Shown piece by piece: positions 1 to 7,700 of a stretch of 8,351 bases of DNA (positions are counted from its first letter, which is position 1; each line of letters starts with the position of its first letter). The translations under genes and the position numbers were made by a program. The notes beneath the pieces are model-generated. The model ran no database searches and was not told where the DNA came from. It saw nothing but the letters and a program-made list of their open reading frames with translations. The stretch is from CAWELS01 sp964468205 (GTDB taxonomy: Bacteria; Acidobacteriota; Terriglobia; Bryobacterales; Bryobacteraceae). Location of the stretch: contig CAYXVG010000130.1 in the NCBI GenBank assembly GCA_964468205.1, positions 1 to 8,351 on the forward strand, written 5' to 3'.

Positions 1-63
1 GTCCTTCCACTTGGATTCCAGTCCCTGCGCGATGTCTTCCGGCAGTTCCAATGTAATCTGCAT
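1..63 (-). CDS. UPF0175-like small antitoxin, N-terminal fragment (runs off window)
   Basis: The minus strand from the ATG at 63-61 reads 21 open codons, beginning MQITLELPEDIA and ending in a Trp-Lys-Asp, before the window edge. A beta-strand-forming start followed by LPEDIA and an amphipathic stretch is the usual opening of UPF0175-type proteins, small DNA-binding antitoxin-like proteins often paired with PIN-domain toxins. A good ribosome binding site, AAAGGA on the minus strand (72-77), lies 8 bases before the ATG and supports this start. The gene sits 52 bases downstream of the XRE-like fragment on the same strand, so the two may once have been one small operon carried as transposon cargo. 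The family call rests on about 20 residues; another small antitoxin family such as a ribbon-helix-helix protein is possible. Confidence 0.45.
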   Translation of the reverse strand, partial: MQITLELPEDIAQGLESKWKD

Positions 64-115
64 GCCAGCGTTCCTTTAATTCATTATCTCAAGGTACAAC
101 GCCGCGTGGGAAGGT

Positions 116-307
116 CTACTGCTTGGTGCGCTTCGCGAGGCGCCGGGACTTCCGGAACAAGGCGTACAGCCGTACCTCGTCGAGATCGGCCTCATCGAGA
201 TCGGCCGCAGCTCTGAGGAGGCCGTTTGTCGGCGCCTTCGGCTTCGCTTCCGGGAAAAAGGCCGTGACGGCCACGCCAAAGTAACGAGCCAACTTCTCCA
301 AGTGCAT
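116..307 (-). pseudogene. XRE-family regulator, C-terminal remnant lacking the HTH
   Basis: The 63 codons from ATG 307-305 to TAG at 118-116 read like the tail of an XRE (Cro/C1-type) repressor: an opening LEKLARYFGV and an AFFP as found just after the helix-turn-helix, then LLRAAADL, an acidic ADLDEADLDE and a basic Arg/Lys tail. XRE proteins normally have about 50 residues of HTH before this point. Here the frame upstream stays open only to a TGA near position 400, holds no ATG, GTG, TTG or CTG start, and its sequence does not look like an HTH. The ATG has only a closely spaced GGA before it. I therefore treat it as a 5'-truncated gene, although a short expressed protein cannot be excluded. 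A 12-bp direct repeat (180-191 and 195-206) encodes the doubled ADLDE. It is transcribed divergently from the TnsA-TniQ gene, which would suit an element regulator. Confidence 0.55.
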
Positions 308-318
308 ACTTCCTGTAT

Positions 319-336
319 AAGGACCACATGATCCTT
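319..336. promoter_or_regulatory. Operator-like imperfect palindrome in the divergent intergenic region
   Basis: AAGGACCACATGATCCTT is an 18-bp inverted repeat with 14 of 18 positions symmetric; the outer AAGGA/TCCTT arms match perfectly. It lies between the XRE-like fragment (start at 307) and the TnsA-TniQ gene (TTG at 378). Short palindromes in this position are typical binding sites of autoregulated XRE repressors. Binding is inferred from symmetry and location only. I see no convincing -35/-10 pair for either gene here. Confidence 0.35.
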
Positions 337-365
337 CTGGAGGACAGAGACAGTCGAGGCTATCT

Positions 366-375
366 GGAGGTGATC
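366..375 (+). promoter_or_regulatory. Strong Shine-Dalgarno that selects a TTG start
   Basis: GGAGGTGATC matches the complement of the 16S rRNA 3' end almost ideally, and its GGAGG core ends 7 bases before the TTG at 378. No ATG or GTG is comparably placed, so this site decides the start of the TnsA-TniQ reading frame. An intact site this good suggests that translation of the gene has been maintained or was lost only recently. Confidence 0.75.
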
Positions 376-377
376 TA

Positions 378-2255
378 TTGACGCCAGCCGCGGAACATCA
401 TTGCAGCAGATTGATCTTTGCCGTTGATTCAGCGGGCTCCCTTGACGCCCCGCGACTCGACCAGTTGCAGAGAGTCCGAGAGCCCGTCAGCCGATCGAAG
501 GCGGGGATTCAAGGAAAAGTCGCCGATGTTGTGCACGGACGCTCACGGCATACCGAGTCCCAGAACGAACTCAAGGCTTTCCAGATCCTCATGGCGACGG
601 CGCGTGCCGACTCATGGCAGGAGCAGCCTTTCACGTTGGAGTACCACCATGCTGACACGAAGCATCGATACACGCCAGACGCGCTGGTGGTCTGGGGCGC
701 GCACCAAACAGTCGTGGAGGTCAAGGAGGACAAGGACGCCGAGCGGGATTTGGAGGCCGGCGCCTTTCCGCCCGGGATGCTCACGCTGAGACTGGGGCCA
801 TTGCTGCGCTTGATCCTCTTTGTCGGCGCCATCCGCCAAGAACACGGCTTGCGCAGGAAACAGCGGCCGTTCGCATCGACCGACCTGATTGCCGCGACGG
901 AGATCGACGGTTCGGCCGCCGCGCTACTGAGCGATTGGCCGCGACACCTGTGGGGGGCGCTCCGGCACATGCTCCCGCCGGAGTCCACTCATCCAGCCGC
1001 GCTCAACTTCCACACGATCTTCGGGAACTTCTACCGGCACCTGTTTCGCGTACTGCCGCGCCGTGAGTTCGGATTCCTTCACGACGCCTTCGAGAGGTTT
1101 GTCATCGAGGATTGGAAGGGCTTGATCCGCGGCCAGGGCCGCTACTTCTCCACCGCTGTGCGGCGGAACTCCGCCTGGGTGTCCATCAGCGAGGCTGAAC
1201 GCCTCGCGCGCAGGGGTGCCGACAAGATGATGGATTCGGTCCACGATGGCCGCCTTGAAGCCGTGTTCGTGATCGTGCGAGCCGGCGGCTGCCGCAGGGA
1301 ATGCTGGATCCGGCGCGAGTCGCTGAACCGATGGATCGCCGCCCGCGACGCTGAACTTGCTCGTTACATGCCACGCCCGGAGGCAATCCGGACGCTGGGC
1401 CTAAGAAACGCCACCCTCGTCAAAGTCGCCGCTGCGGGAGCCATGCGATGCGTCGAGGGACCTGACCGGGATTTCCCTCCCGGATTCTTCTTCCTGCGGG
1501 AAGACGCCATGCGAATCAAACAAGCCTTTGAGAAGCACCCTGTGCCGCGCTTGGAATACTCCAAACCGGATGAGCTGATCGCATTGCGCCATGCCATGAA
1601 GAATTACCTCGGTTGCGCCTCAGGACTTGCCGCCGTGATCCAGGCCGTTATCGATGGCAGCCTTGCGCCTTGCGGCTACACCAGCCGCTTCCGAGGGATC
1701 ACTGGATACCTGTTCAGGTCTGAAGATCTCCGCACGTACCGCCCAGGGCCGGCCGCCAAGACCCGCCCGGAAGCCTACCTCAATTTCAGAGAGACGGCCC
1801 ACGCGCTTGGTACTCGGAGCAGTATCGTTCGCGGCCTGGTGGCACAAGGGCTTCTCGAGGTTGCCGCCGGTTTTCGAAACGGATTTGCCAAACTCGTGCC
1901 TGAAAGACAAGTTCGCCGTTTCGCGGAGACCTACGTGTCCACAGCGGCCCTCGCCAAGCAATTCCGCCTTGACAGCGGTTCTCTCGCCCGTCACCTGAAA
2001 GAGTCCGGCACACCGCTACTCGCCGTTTCAGACCCTGACCACGGGAGGGGGCACGCATTCTTTCTCCGCAAGGATGTGGCAGCCCAGCTTCAGCTTCCGA
2101 GCCGCAAGATGATGAGAGAGGAGGCGCAACGCCGCATCGAAGCCGCTCGAAAGAGGAAGTGGGCGGAGTACAGGCTGGCCAAGGAAAGAGCCTTGGGAAG
2201 GCCCATGCGCCGAATACGCGCGAATCATGGGCTGTCAGTTGAAGGCGAGAAGTAG
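378..2255 (+). CDS. TnsA endonuclease-TniQ/TnsD C-terminal chimera (Tn7-like transposition)
   Basis: The 625 codons start at TTG 378. Residues ~30-125 resemble the TnsA N-terminal nuclease, which cuts the 5' ends of a Tn7-like element: an RSKAGIQGK stretch, then HTESQNEL (candidate catalytic Glu60), QP at 83-84, RYTPD (Asp101) and VVEVK (Glu114, Lys116), the expected E-D-ExK arrangement. The normal TnsA C-terminus is absent. From about residue 135 the protein looks like TniQ/TnsD downstream of its zinc-finger part: LLRLILFVGA, then LLSDWP at 183-188, IFGNFYRHLFR at 214-224, and FGFLHDAFE at 231-239. Residues 267-550 hold about five helix-turn-helix-like repeats beginning near 267, 330, 410, 467 and 519. 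The tail (575-615) is strongly basic. TnsB and TnsC, which normally separate these genes, are missing, as are the TniQ zinc fingers. An in-frame deletion is the simplest origin; a natural fusion is the alternative. The gene ends 159 bases before the terminal repeat array, like target-selection genes near Tn7-type right ends. Both domain calls rest on motif recognition. Confidence 0.7.
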   Translation: MTPAAEHHCSRLIFAVDSAGSLDAPRLDQLQRVREPVSRSKAGIQGKVADVVHGRSRHTESQNELKAFQILMATARADSWQEQPFTLEYHHADTKHRYTPDALVVWGAHQTVVEVKEDKDAERDLEAGAFPPGMLTLRLGPLLRLILFVGAIRQEHGLRRKQRPFASTDLIAATEIDGSAAALLSDWPRHLWGALRHMLPPESTHPAALNFHTIFGNFYRHLFRVLPRREFGFLHDAFERFVIEDWKGLIRGQGRYFSTAVRRNSAWVSISEAERLARRGADKMMDSVHDGRLEAVFVIVRAGGCRRECWIRRESLNRWIAARDAELARYMPRPEAIRTLGLRNATLVKVAAAGAMRCVEGPDRDFPPGFFFLREDAMRIKQAFEKHPVPRLEYSKPDELIALRHAMKNYLGCASGLAAVIQAVIDGSLAPCGYTSRFRGITGYLFRSEDLRTYRPGPAAKTRPEAYLNFRETAHALGTRSSIVRGLVAQGLLEVAAGFRNGFAKLVPERQVRRFAETYVSTAALAKQFRLDSGSLARHLKESGTPLLAVSDPDHGRGHAFFLRKDVAAQLQLPSRKMMREEAQRRIEAARKRKWAEYRLAKERALGRPMRRIRANHGLSVEGEK

Positions 2256-2330
2256 ACTGGCATCGGCTGATTGCGCTTTGCGCCCGATCCTGCGAAGACG
2301 GATCCAACATCGTCGGCCGTCACGGCGCGA

Positions 2331-2364
2331 CAGAGGAACCCCAAAACATTCCACGGCTCCTCTG
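2331..2364 (+). repeat. Inverted repeat downstream of the TnsA-TniQ gene
   Basis: CAGAGGA (2331-2337) and TCCTCTG (2358-2364) form a perfect 7-bp stem with a 20-base loop, 75 bases after the stop codon. There is no following U-tract and the loop is long, so it is at best a weak transcript-end structure. Apart from this, 2256-2413 contains no gene, RNA or recognisable motif that I can support. Confidence 0.25.
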
Positions 2365-2413
2365 CGCGCCAGCGACCTCGCCAACTTTTCGGTGCCGCCC
2401 GCGCCGGCTGCAA

Positions 2414-2555
2414 TGTAGGATTGTGCCACGAACAGTGGCACGACCGTAGGATATTGACAGGAATCGTGACACAAATCGTCACGAACACTGGCACAGGAGC
2501 GCGTTCAGTTCTTTGCTGTCAACACCCGCCATGTCAGTTACTCTGGCATCCTACA
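2414..2555. repeat. Transposon right-end array with putative transposase-binding repeats
   Basis: The block begins TGTAGGAT (2414-2421) and ends with its reverse complement ATCCTACA (2548-2555); TAGGAT recurs at 2447-2452. Two direct repeats, GCCACGAACAGTGGCAC (2425-2441) and GTCACGAACACTGGCAC (2478-2494), match at 15 of 17 positions, 53 bases apart. The first extends to a perfect 7-bp inverted repeat, GTGCCAC (2423-2429) and GTGGCAC (2435-2441). Another inverted pair is CGTGAC (2465-2470) and GTCACG (2478-2483). TTGACAG, TGTCAAC and TGTCAG words also recur. Multiple related sites within ~150 bp of an element tip is the layout known for TnsB-binding sites in Tn7-like ends. The motif does not match any family I can name with certainty. 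A 142-bp miniature element with 8-bp terminal repeats is an alternative, but its flanks (TGCAA and TCCTT) show no target duplication. Confidence 0.65.
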
Positions 2556-3784
2556 TCCTTCCAGGGCTCTTGCGGATTGTCGAGCAATGGGGCAAAGCTC
2601 TTGCCGTCGGTCACAGGCAGAGGATCGAGCCCGCAGAGATCGAGCAGCGTCGGGAAGATGTCAACCGTCTCGACGAGGGCGGCCGTTTTCACCCCGCGAG
2701 CCTTTTGCCCCGGCGCGCGGACGATCAGCGGCGCGTGGGCGGCGGCCTCGAAGTTCGAGTGCTTCGACCACATGCCGCTGTCGCCGAGGTGCCAGCCATG
2801 GTCTCCCCAGAGAACGACGATGGTGTTCTCGCGGAGGCCGAGTTCATCGAGCGTGGCGAGCACGCGCCCCACCTGAGCGTCGGAGTAGCTTACGCAGGCA
2901 CGATAGGCGTGGCGGACATAGCGGGCGGTGCCGTCGTTCATCCGCTCGCCCATCACGAGCGGTTTGAATTCGCCGTAGCTGTAATTGAACATATTCGGGT
3001 GGCGGTTGAAGGCGATCGGCGGCATATCCGCTGGCAGTTCGGGGTTCGGCGCAATATCGATTTCCCCGCGCTGGTATTCGTCCCAATACTTCTTCGGGGC
3101 GCAGAAGGGCAAGTGCGGCTTATAGAAACCCACGGCCAGCAGAAACGGCTTGTCCGATTCGGCGAGCCGGCGAAGCTCCTCGACTGCCCGGTCTCCCAGC
3201 ATCCCGTCGGCATAAGCGTTATCCGGCACGTCGAATCCTTCCGCTATCGGGGGCTTGGGCATGCGGTCCCGCTCCTCGGGATCACGTGCCTGACGGAGGG
3301 CGTGCAGCAACCCCGTAGCGCCTTCGGTCTGGAAAGCGTCAGCCTTTGGAGATCAGGCGACATCCCACTCGTCGCCTGATTCCGAGCCTTCGGGAATGTG
3401 CCAGATCTTGCCCAGGCGGACCGTCTCATAGCCAGCAGCGCGGAACGTATTGCCCATGGTTTGGGCGCCCTCTACCTGCTGCCAGCGGATGGGCCCATAG
3501 ACCTGTTGCGTCCGCTCCGAGTGGAGCGAAGTTAGAAGAGCGACCCGGGAGGGAATGCAGACGGCGAACTGCGCATAGTGGCGCTCAAACAACAGACCTT
3601 CCGAGGCCAACTTGTCGATGTGGGGCGTTTTCATGAGGGGGGCGCCGTAGGCGCCGAGTTCGGGACGTAGATCGTCGATGCCGAGGAAGAGGATGTTACG
3701 GCGAGCCGTCGGGGCTGAGGGCTGGGTAGTGCAAGCAGTGAAAAGAATCGAGCAGGCCAGGATTACGAGAGCGAAAGTGGGCAT
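2556..3784 (-). pseudogene. Iduronate-2-sulfatase-like lipoprotein gene, nonsense-interrupted and 3'-truncated
   Basis: From ATG 3784-3782 the product begins with a short hydrophobic segment ending FTAC (Cys18), a lipoprotein signal peptide with lipobox. Sulfatase hallmarks follow: GIDDLRP (Asp37/Asp38, metal ligands) and CIPSR (Cys76), the C-x-P-S-R site converted to formylglycine. An in-frame TGA at 3355-3353 follows EWDVA. The same frame then resumes clear homology (LRQARDP, RMPKPP, GFYKPHLPF) and includes the GDHGWHLGD metal-binding motif (Asp/His codons at 2803-2798) and SKHSNF. The overall pattern matches the iduronate-2-sulfatase group. Coding ends at EPWKD, where the transposon terminus begins at 2555; the hybrid frame stops at 2536-2534. 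Roughly the last 70-100 residues of the family length are missing. An upstream in-frame extension to 3868 is unlikely because the signal peptide starts at 3784. The function is lost through two independent lesions. Confidence 0.85.
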
Positions 3785-3843
3785 GATGGTTCCGCCACTC
3801 ATCCTACAAGAAACCGGGCGCGGCGCGGACGGCGGCTCCGCTT

Positions 3844-3863
3844 CCACGCGAATGCCGGCGTGG
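3844..3863 (-). terminator. Possible weak stem-loop after accA
   Basis: CCACGC (3844-3849) and GCGTGG (3858-3863) form a perfect 6-bp stem with an 8-base loop, starting 26 bases past the accA stop. No U-tract follows on the minus strand, so intrinsic termination is doubtful. The 105-base gap to the sulfatase start shows no clear promoter either. Confidence 0.22.
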
Positions 3864-3889
3864 CCCATCCGGAGGCTAATACCGGGAAG

Positions 3890-4735
3890 CTACTCGACGA
3901 AGAAGCTGCCGATAGTGCGGAACTTCTGGTAGCGCTGATCGACGAGTTCCTGCCCGGACATCTTCTCCAGGTCAGTCAGGGAAGCGTGAAGCGCCTCGCG
4001 AAGGAAGGAGGCGGCCTGATCATGGTCCTCCTGCGCCCCTCCGGCCGGCTCCGGGATCACAGTATCGACAAGGCCCAGGCTCGACAACTTGTCCGCGGTC
4101 AAGCGGAGCGCGACCGCGGCTTTCTGCGCTTCGCCCGCGTCACGCCAGATGATGGCGGCGCAACTTTCCGGCGAGATGACGCTATATATGGCGTTCTCGA
4201 GCATTTCAACACGATTGGCGACACCGAGCGCCAACGCACCGCCAGAGCCCCCTTCACCGATCACTACCGATACCATCGGCACCCGCAGGCGGGCCATCTC
4301 CCGCAGATTCACCGCGATCGCCTCCGCCTGGCCGCGCTCTTCGGCGTCAATGCCTGGATACGCGCCGGGGGTGTCAAGCAAGGCGACGATGGGCCGGCCG
4401 AACTTCTCGGCCATCTTCATCACCCGCAGGGCCTTGCGATAGCCCTCGGGCTTGGGCATTCCGAAGTTGCGGTGGAGCTTCTGCTTTGTATTGCGGCCCT
4501 TTTGCTGGGCTACCACCATCACCGGCCGGCCCTCGAAGAATCCCCTTCCGGCCACGATCGCCGGGTCATCCGCATAGCAGCGGTCGCCGTGAATCTCGTG
4601 GAAGTCGTGGATCAGGCGTTCGATGTAGTCCAGCGAGTGCGGACGGTTCGGATGCCGGGCGAGTTGCACCCGGCGCCAGACTTCGGCGCGCTCTTCTTCC
4701 GGGGAGGGCTTGGGGTCGGTATGTTGAGTGGTCAT
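3890..4735 (-). CDS. accA: Acetyl-CoA carboxylase carboxyltransferase subunit alpha
   Basis: AccA pairs with AccD to form the carboxyltransferase that moves CO2 from carboxybiotin to acetyl-CoA, giving malonyl-CoA for fatty acid synthesis. The 281 residues carry the family blocks QLARHP (24-29), YADDPAIV (54-61), NFGMPKPEGYRKALR (90-104), DTPGAYPG (121-128), GEGGSGGAL (160-168), the glycine-rich loop of the crotonase fold, and YSVISPE (184-190). E. coli AccA has 319 residues; this protein starts about 40 residues later relative to QLARHP, so it lacks most of the N-terminal helical extension. The start cannot be moved far upstream because dnaE occupies that DNA. ATG 4735-4733 shares one base with the dnaE stop (TGATG), so translation is probably coupled to dnaE; no strong ribosome binding site of its own is visible. 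The gene looks intact. AccD is not in the window. Confidence 0.96.
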   Translation of the reverse strand: MTTQHTDPKPSPEEERAEVWRRVQLARHPNRPHSLDYIERLIHDFHEIHGDRCYADDPAIVAGRGFFEGRPVMVVAQQKGRNTKQKLHRNFGMPKPEGYRKALRVMKMAEKFGRPIVALLDTPGAYPGIDAEERGQAEAIAVNLREMARLRVPMVSVVIGEGGSGGALALGVANRVEMLENAIYSVISPESCAAIIWRDAGEAQKAAVALRLTADKLSSLGLVDTVIPEPAGGAQEDHDQAASFLREALHASLTDLEKMSGQELVDQRYQKFRTIGSFFVE

Positions 4736-7700
4736 CAGCTTGCAAGTACTTCGAAGGACTCCTGACCGCAGATCCGTTCCACTGCGGCTTGAAACTCCTT
4801 GTCAGGCCGGACTCTTTCCGTAACATCCAGGATAACCGAGAAATCGCGCGGCTTCTCTAGCCGCAGCCGAACCTCCGCCTCGCCCGGCTTGTTTGCAAAC
4901 AGTTTACTGAGCGCCGCGGCCTTATCTTCCGCCGATCCGCCGTTACGGCCGAGGACAACACGAATAGAGATCAGCCGCGGGAGATCAACACGGGCGTTCT
5001 CCAGAGCAACGATGCTCTTCACGGAAATCTTCGCGTGTGAATTCTCCTCGGGCAAGGCCGTGCCGCGGATCAGCACCGCCCGGTCGGCGACGAGCTCCGG
5101 CGCAAGTTCCTCGTAGGAATTGGCGAAGACCATTCCGTCGATGCTACCCTTCAGGTCCTCAATCTGCACCGCAGCCCAAGGTTTGCCTTCCCGGTTGCGC
5201 TTCCGGGTGATCGCGGCAAGAACTCCGCAGAGCGCCACCTCCTGGCCCTTTTCGAGTCCGGTGAAGTCGGCGCTATTGTGCGTGGCAAGTTCGGCGATCT
5301 TCTCCGCGTACTCCTCAAGCGGGTGACCGGTGACATAGAAGCCGAGCATCTCTTTCTCCCCGGCCAGCATATCGCGCTCACTCCAGTCCGGCACCTTAGG
5401 CAGCTCGGGCTCGGACTGCTCCACCTCCATCAGCCCCGCAAACAGGCCCGTCTGGCCGCTTTCGCGGTCCCGCTGCGCGCGCTGGCCTGCCTCGACGGCG
5501 CCTTCGACGGCGGCAAACATCCGGGAACGGCCGCCCGGAATCGCGTCCATCGCGCCGGCCTTAATCAGGCTTTCAATGGCGCGCCGGTTCACTGCGCCCA
5601 GGTCGACGCTTTCGCAAAAGTGGTAGATCGACCGGAACCGGGTTTCCTTCTCGCGAGCCCGGATGATGGACTCGACGGCGCCCTGTCCGATATTCTTCAC
5701 CGCTCCCAGGCCGAAGCGGATGGCCTCTCCGTCCGGAGTGAAATTCCAGTCCGAAGTGTGCACATCCGGAGCTTCCACCTCGATACCCATGTCCTTGCAC
5801 TCGTTGATGTACTTCACCACCTTGGCTGTATTGCCCGTTTCCGAGGTAAGCAGCGCGGACATGAATTCAACCGGATAGTGAGCCTTCAGGTACGCCGTCA
5901 CGTAGGCCAGATAGCCATAAGCGGCAGAGTGGGACTTATTGAAGCCGTAGCCGGCGAACTGGGCCATAAGGTCGAACACCTTCTGCACCGTTTTGGCCGG
6001 GAATCCCCGCTCCAACGCGCCCGCCAGGAACTTCTCCCGCTGCTCGGCCATTACCTCGGCCTTTTTCTTCCCCATGGCGCGGCGCAGCAGATCGGCTTCA
6101 CCGAGAGAGAAGCCGCCGAGGATGTTGGCAATCTGCATCACCTGCTCCTGGTAGAGGATGACCCCGTAGGTCTCCTCCAGCACCGGCTTCAGTTCGGGAA
6201 GATCGAAAGCGACTTTCTTCCGGCCCTGCTTCCGGTTGATGAAGTCGTCTACCATCCCACCTTGGATGGGGCCCGGGCGGTAGAGAGCGTTCAGCGCGCA
6301 AAGGTCTTCCAATCGCTCCGGCTCATAGCGGCGCAGGATGTCACGCATGCCCTCTGACTCGAACTGGAACACGCCGCTCGTATGGCCGGAGCAGAAGACG
6401 TCCTGGTAGGTCTTCTTGTCGTTCTCGGGGATCTCTTCCACCTTGATTGACACGCCGCGGTGTTTCTTGATCAGCTTCAGGCATTCGTCAATGATCGTGA
6501 GCGTCGTCAGCCCGAGAAAGTCCATCTTCAGCAGGCCGAGACGCTCCACGCCCGCCATGTCGAATTGGGTGACGATTTCGTCCTTGTTGGTCTTGTAGAG
6601 CGGAACGAGGTTCATCAGCGGCTCGGGCGAAATGACGACGCCGGCGGCGTGTACCGACGAGTTGCGGCACATCCCCTCGAGCCGTATAGCAGTATGGACG
6701 ACGTCGCCGACACGCTCGTCCTGCCGGGCCAGTTTGGCAAGATCGGGCTCTTTCTCGAGCGCGGCTTCGAGCTTGATGTTCAGCTCGTTCGGGATCATCT
6801 TGGTGATCTTCTCCACCTCGGCGAAGCTCATATCCAGGGCGCGTCCGACGTCCTTAATCGCCGCCCGGGCGCCGAGGGTTCCGAACGTGATGATCTGGGC
6901 CACCTGGTCGCGGCCGTATTTTTCGGTGACGTACTGGATCACCTCGCCCCGGCGGTTCGTGCAGAAATCGATGTCGACGTCGGGCAGGTTTACGCGCTCG
7001 GGATTCAAGAAGCGCTCGAACAGCAGGTCGTACTGCAACGGGTCGATGTCTGTGATTCCCATTGCGTAGCTGACAAGGCTGCCGGCGGCTGAGCCCCGTC
7101 CGGGTCCGACCGGGATGCCCTTCGAACGGGCGAAACGCATGAAGTCCCAAACGATCAAGAAGTAGCCGGAGAACTTCATCTCGCGAATGATGCCGATCTC
7201 CTTGTCAAGGCGCTCGCGATACTCTTCGATTCCCCGCCGGAGCGCGCCGGCCTCTTGCATGGCCTCCAGACGGGGCAGACGGTCCCGCTCGAAACCCTCC
7301 CGGGCGGCGTATTCGAAGTAGCTGTCGACGGAGTGTTCAGCGGGCACCGTGAACTCGGGAAATGGGTTGGGAATTGTATCGAGCTTGAGATGGCAGCGTT
7401 GCGCGATCTCCCAAGTGCGGTCCAGAGCGTCCTCAAAATCACCGAAGAGGGCGAGCATCTCGTCCTTGGTTTTGAGGTAGAAGTCCTCGGTGCGGAAACG
7501 CATGCGGTTCTCGTCGCTCATCGTCTTCCCGGTCTGAATGCAGAGCAGGATTTCGTGCGAGCGGGAGTCGGCCTTCGTCAGATAATGACTGTCGTTGGTC
7601 ACCACCAGCCGGACCCCTGATTCCTGCGATAGCCGCGCGACCTGGGGAATCACCACACGGTCCTGATCGAGATGATGATCCTGCAGTTCGAGAAAGAAAT

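Larger units (their letters stand above)
1..2555. mobile_element. Tn7-like transposon, right-end portion (left end not in window)
   Basis: A TnsA/TniQ-type gene lies next to a repeat-rich 142-bp array that ends exactly where sulfatase coding sequence begins at 2556. Read from outside on the minus strand, the terminus starts TGTAGGAT, consistent with the 5'-TGT that opens Tn7-like ends. The plus-strand flank is TCCTT (2556-2560), so a 5-bp target duplication would predict TCCTT immediately outside the left end. I do not see a left end in the window, so positions 1-377 are assigned to the element only by continuity. No TnsB or TnsC is present here, so the element is either internally deleted or non-autonomous. 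Confidence 0.6.

Noticed and set aside
2..12. TCCTTCC near the window start resembles the flank at 2556-2562 and could mark the left target duplication
   Set aside because: Both encode Trp-Lys-Asp on the minus strand of apparently functional coding sequence, and no TGTAGGAT follows; probably coincidence.
308..400. Upstream extension of the XRE-like frame, or a frameshifted HTH (a QKDH-containing stretch in the next frame)
   Set aside because: No start codon in the extension, and the resemblance to an HTH is too weak; the DNA also overlaps the TTG start region of the opposite gene.
2414..2500. CRISPR-like repeats
   Set aside because: Only two imperfect 17-bp copies, with palindromic nested motifs and no regular spacers; not an array.
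2414..2555. A 142-bp miniature inverted-repeat element
   Set aside because: Flanking pentamers differ (TGCAA on the left, TCCTT on the right), and only the right edge coincides with a gene interruption; an end array of the larger element fits better.
2513..3379. Long plus-strand open frame of 288 codons opposite the sulfatase
   Set aside because: It is antisense to clear sulfatase motifs and its translation shows no recognisable domain.
3801..3808. A further ATCCTACA (TGTAGGAT on the minus strand), 17 bases before the sulfatase start
   Set aside because: An 8-mer is expected roughly 0.25 times by chance in this window on both strands, and none of the accompanying GTGCCAC-type repeats are present, so I do not call another transposon end.
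5278..6357. Long plus-strand open frame of 359 codons opposite dnaE
   Set aside because: It is a shadow of high-GC dnaE codons; the minus-strand frame carries the polymerase motifs.
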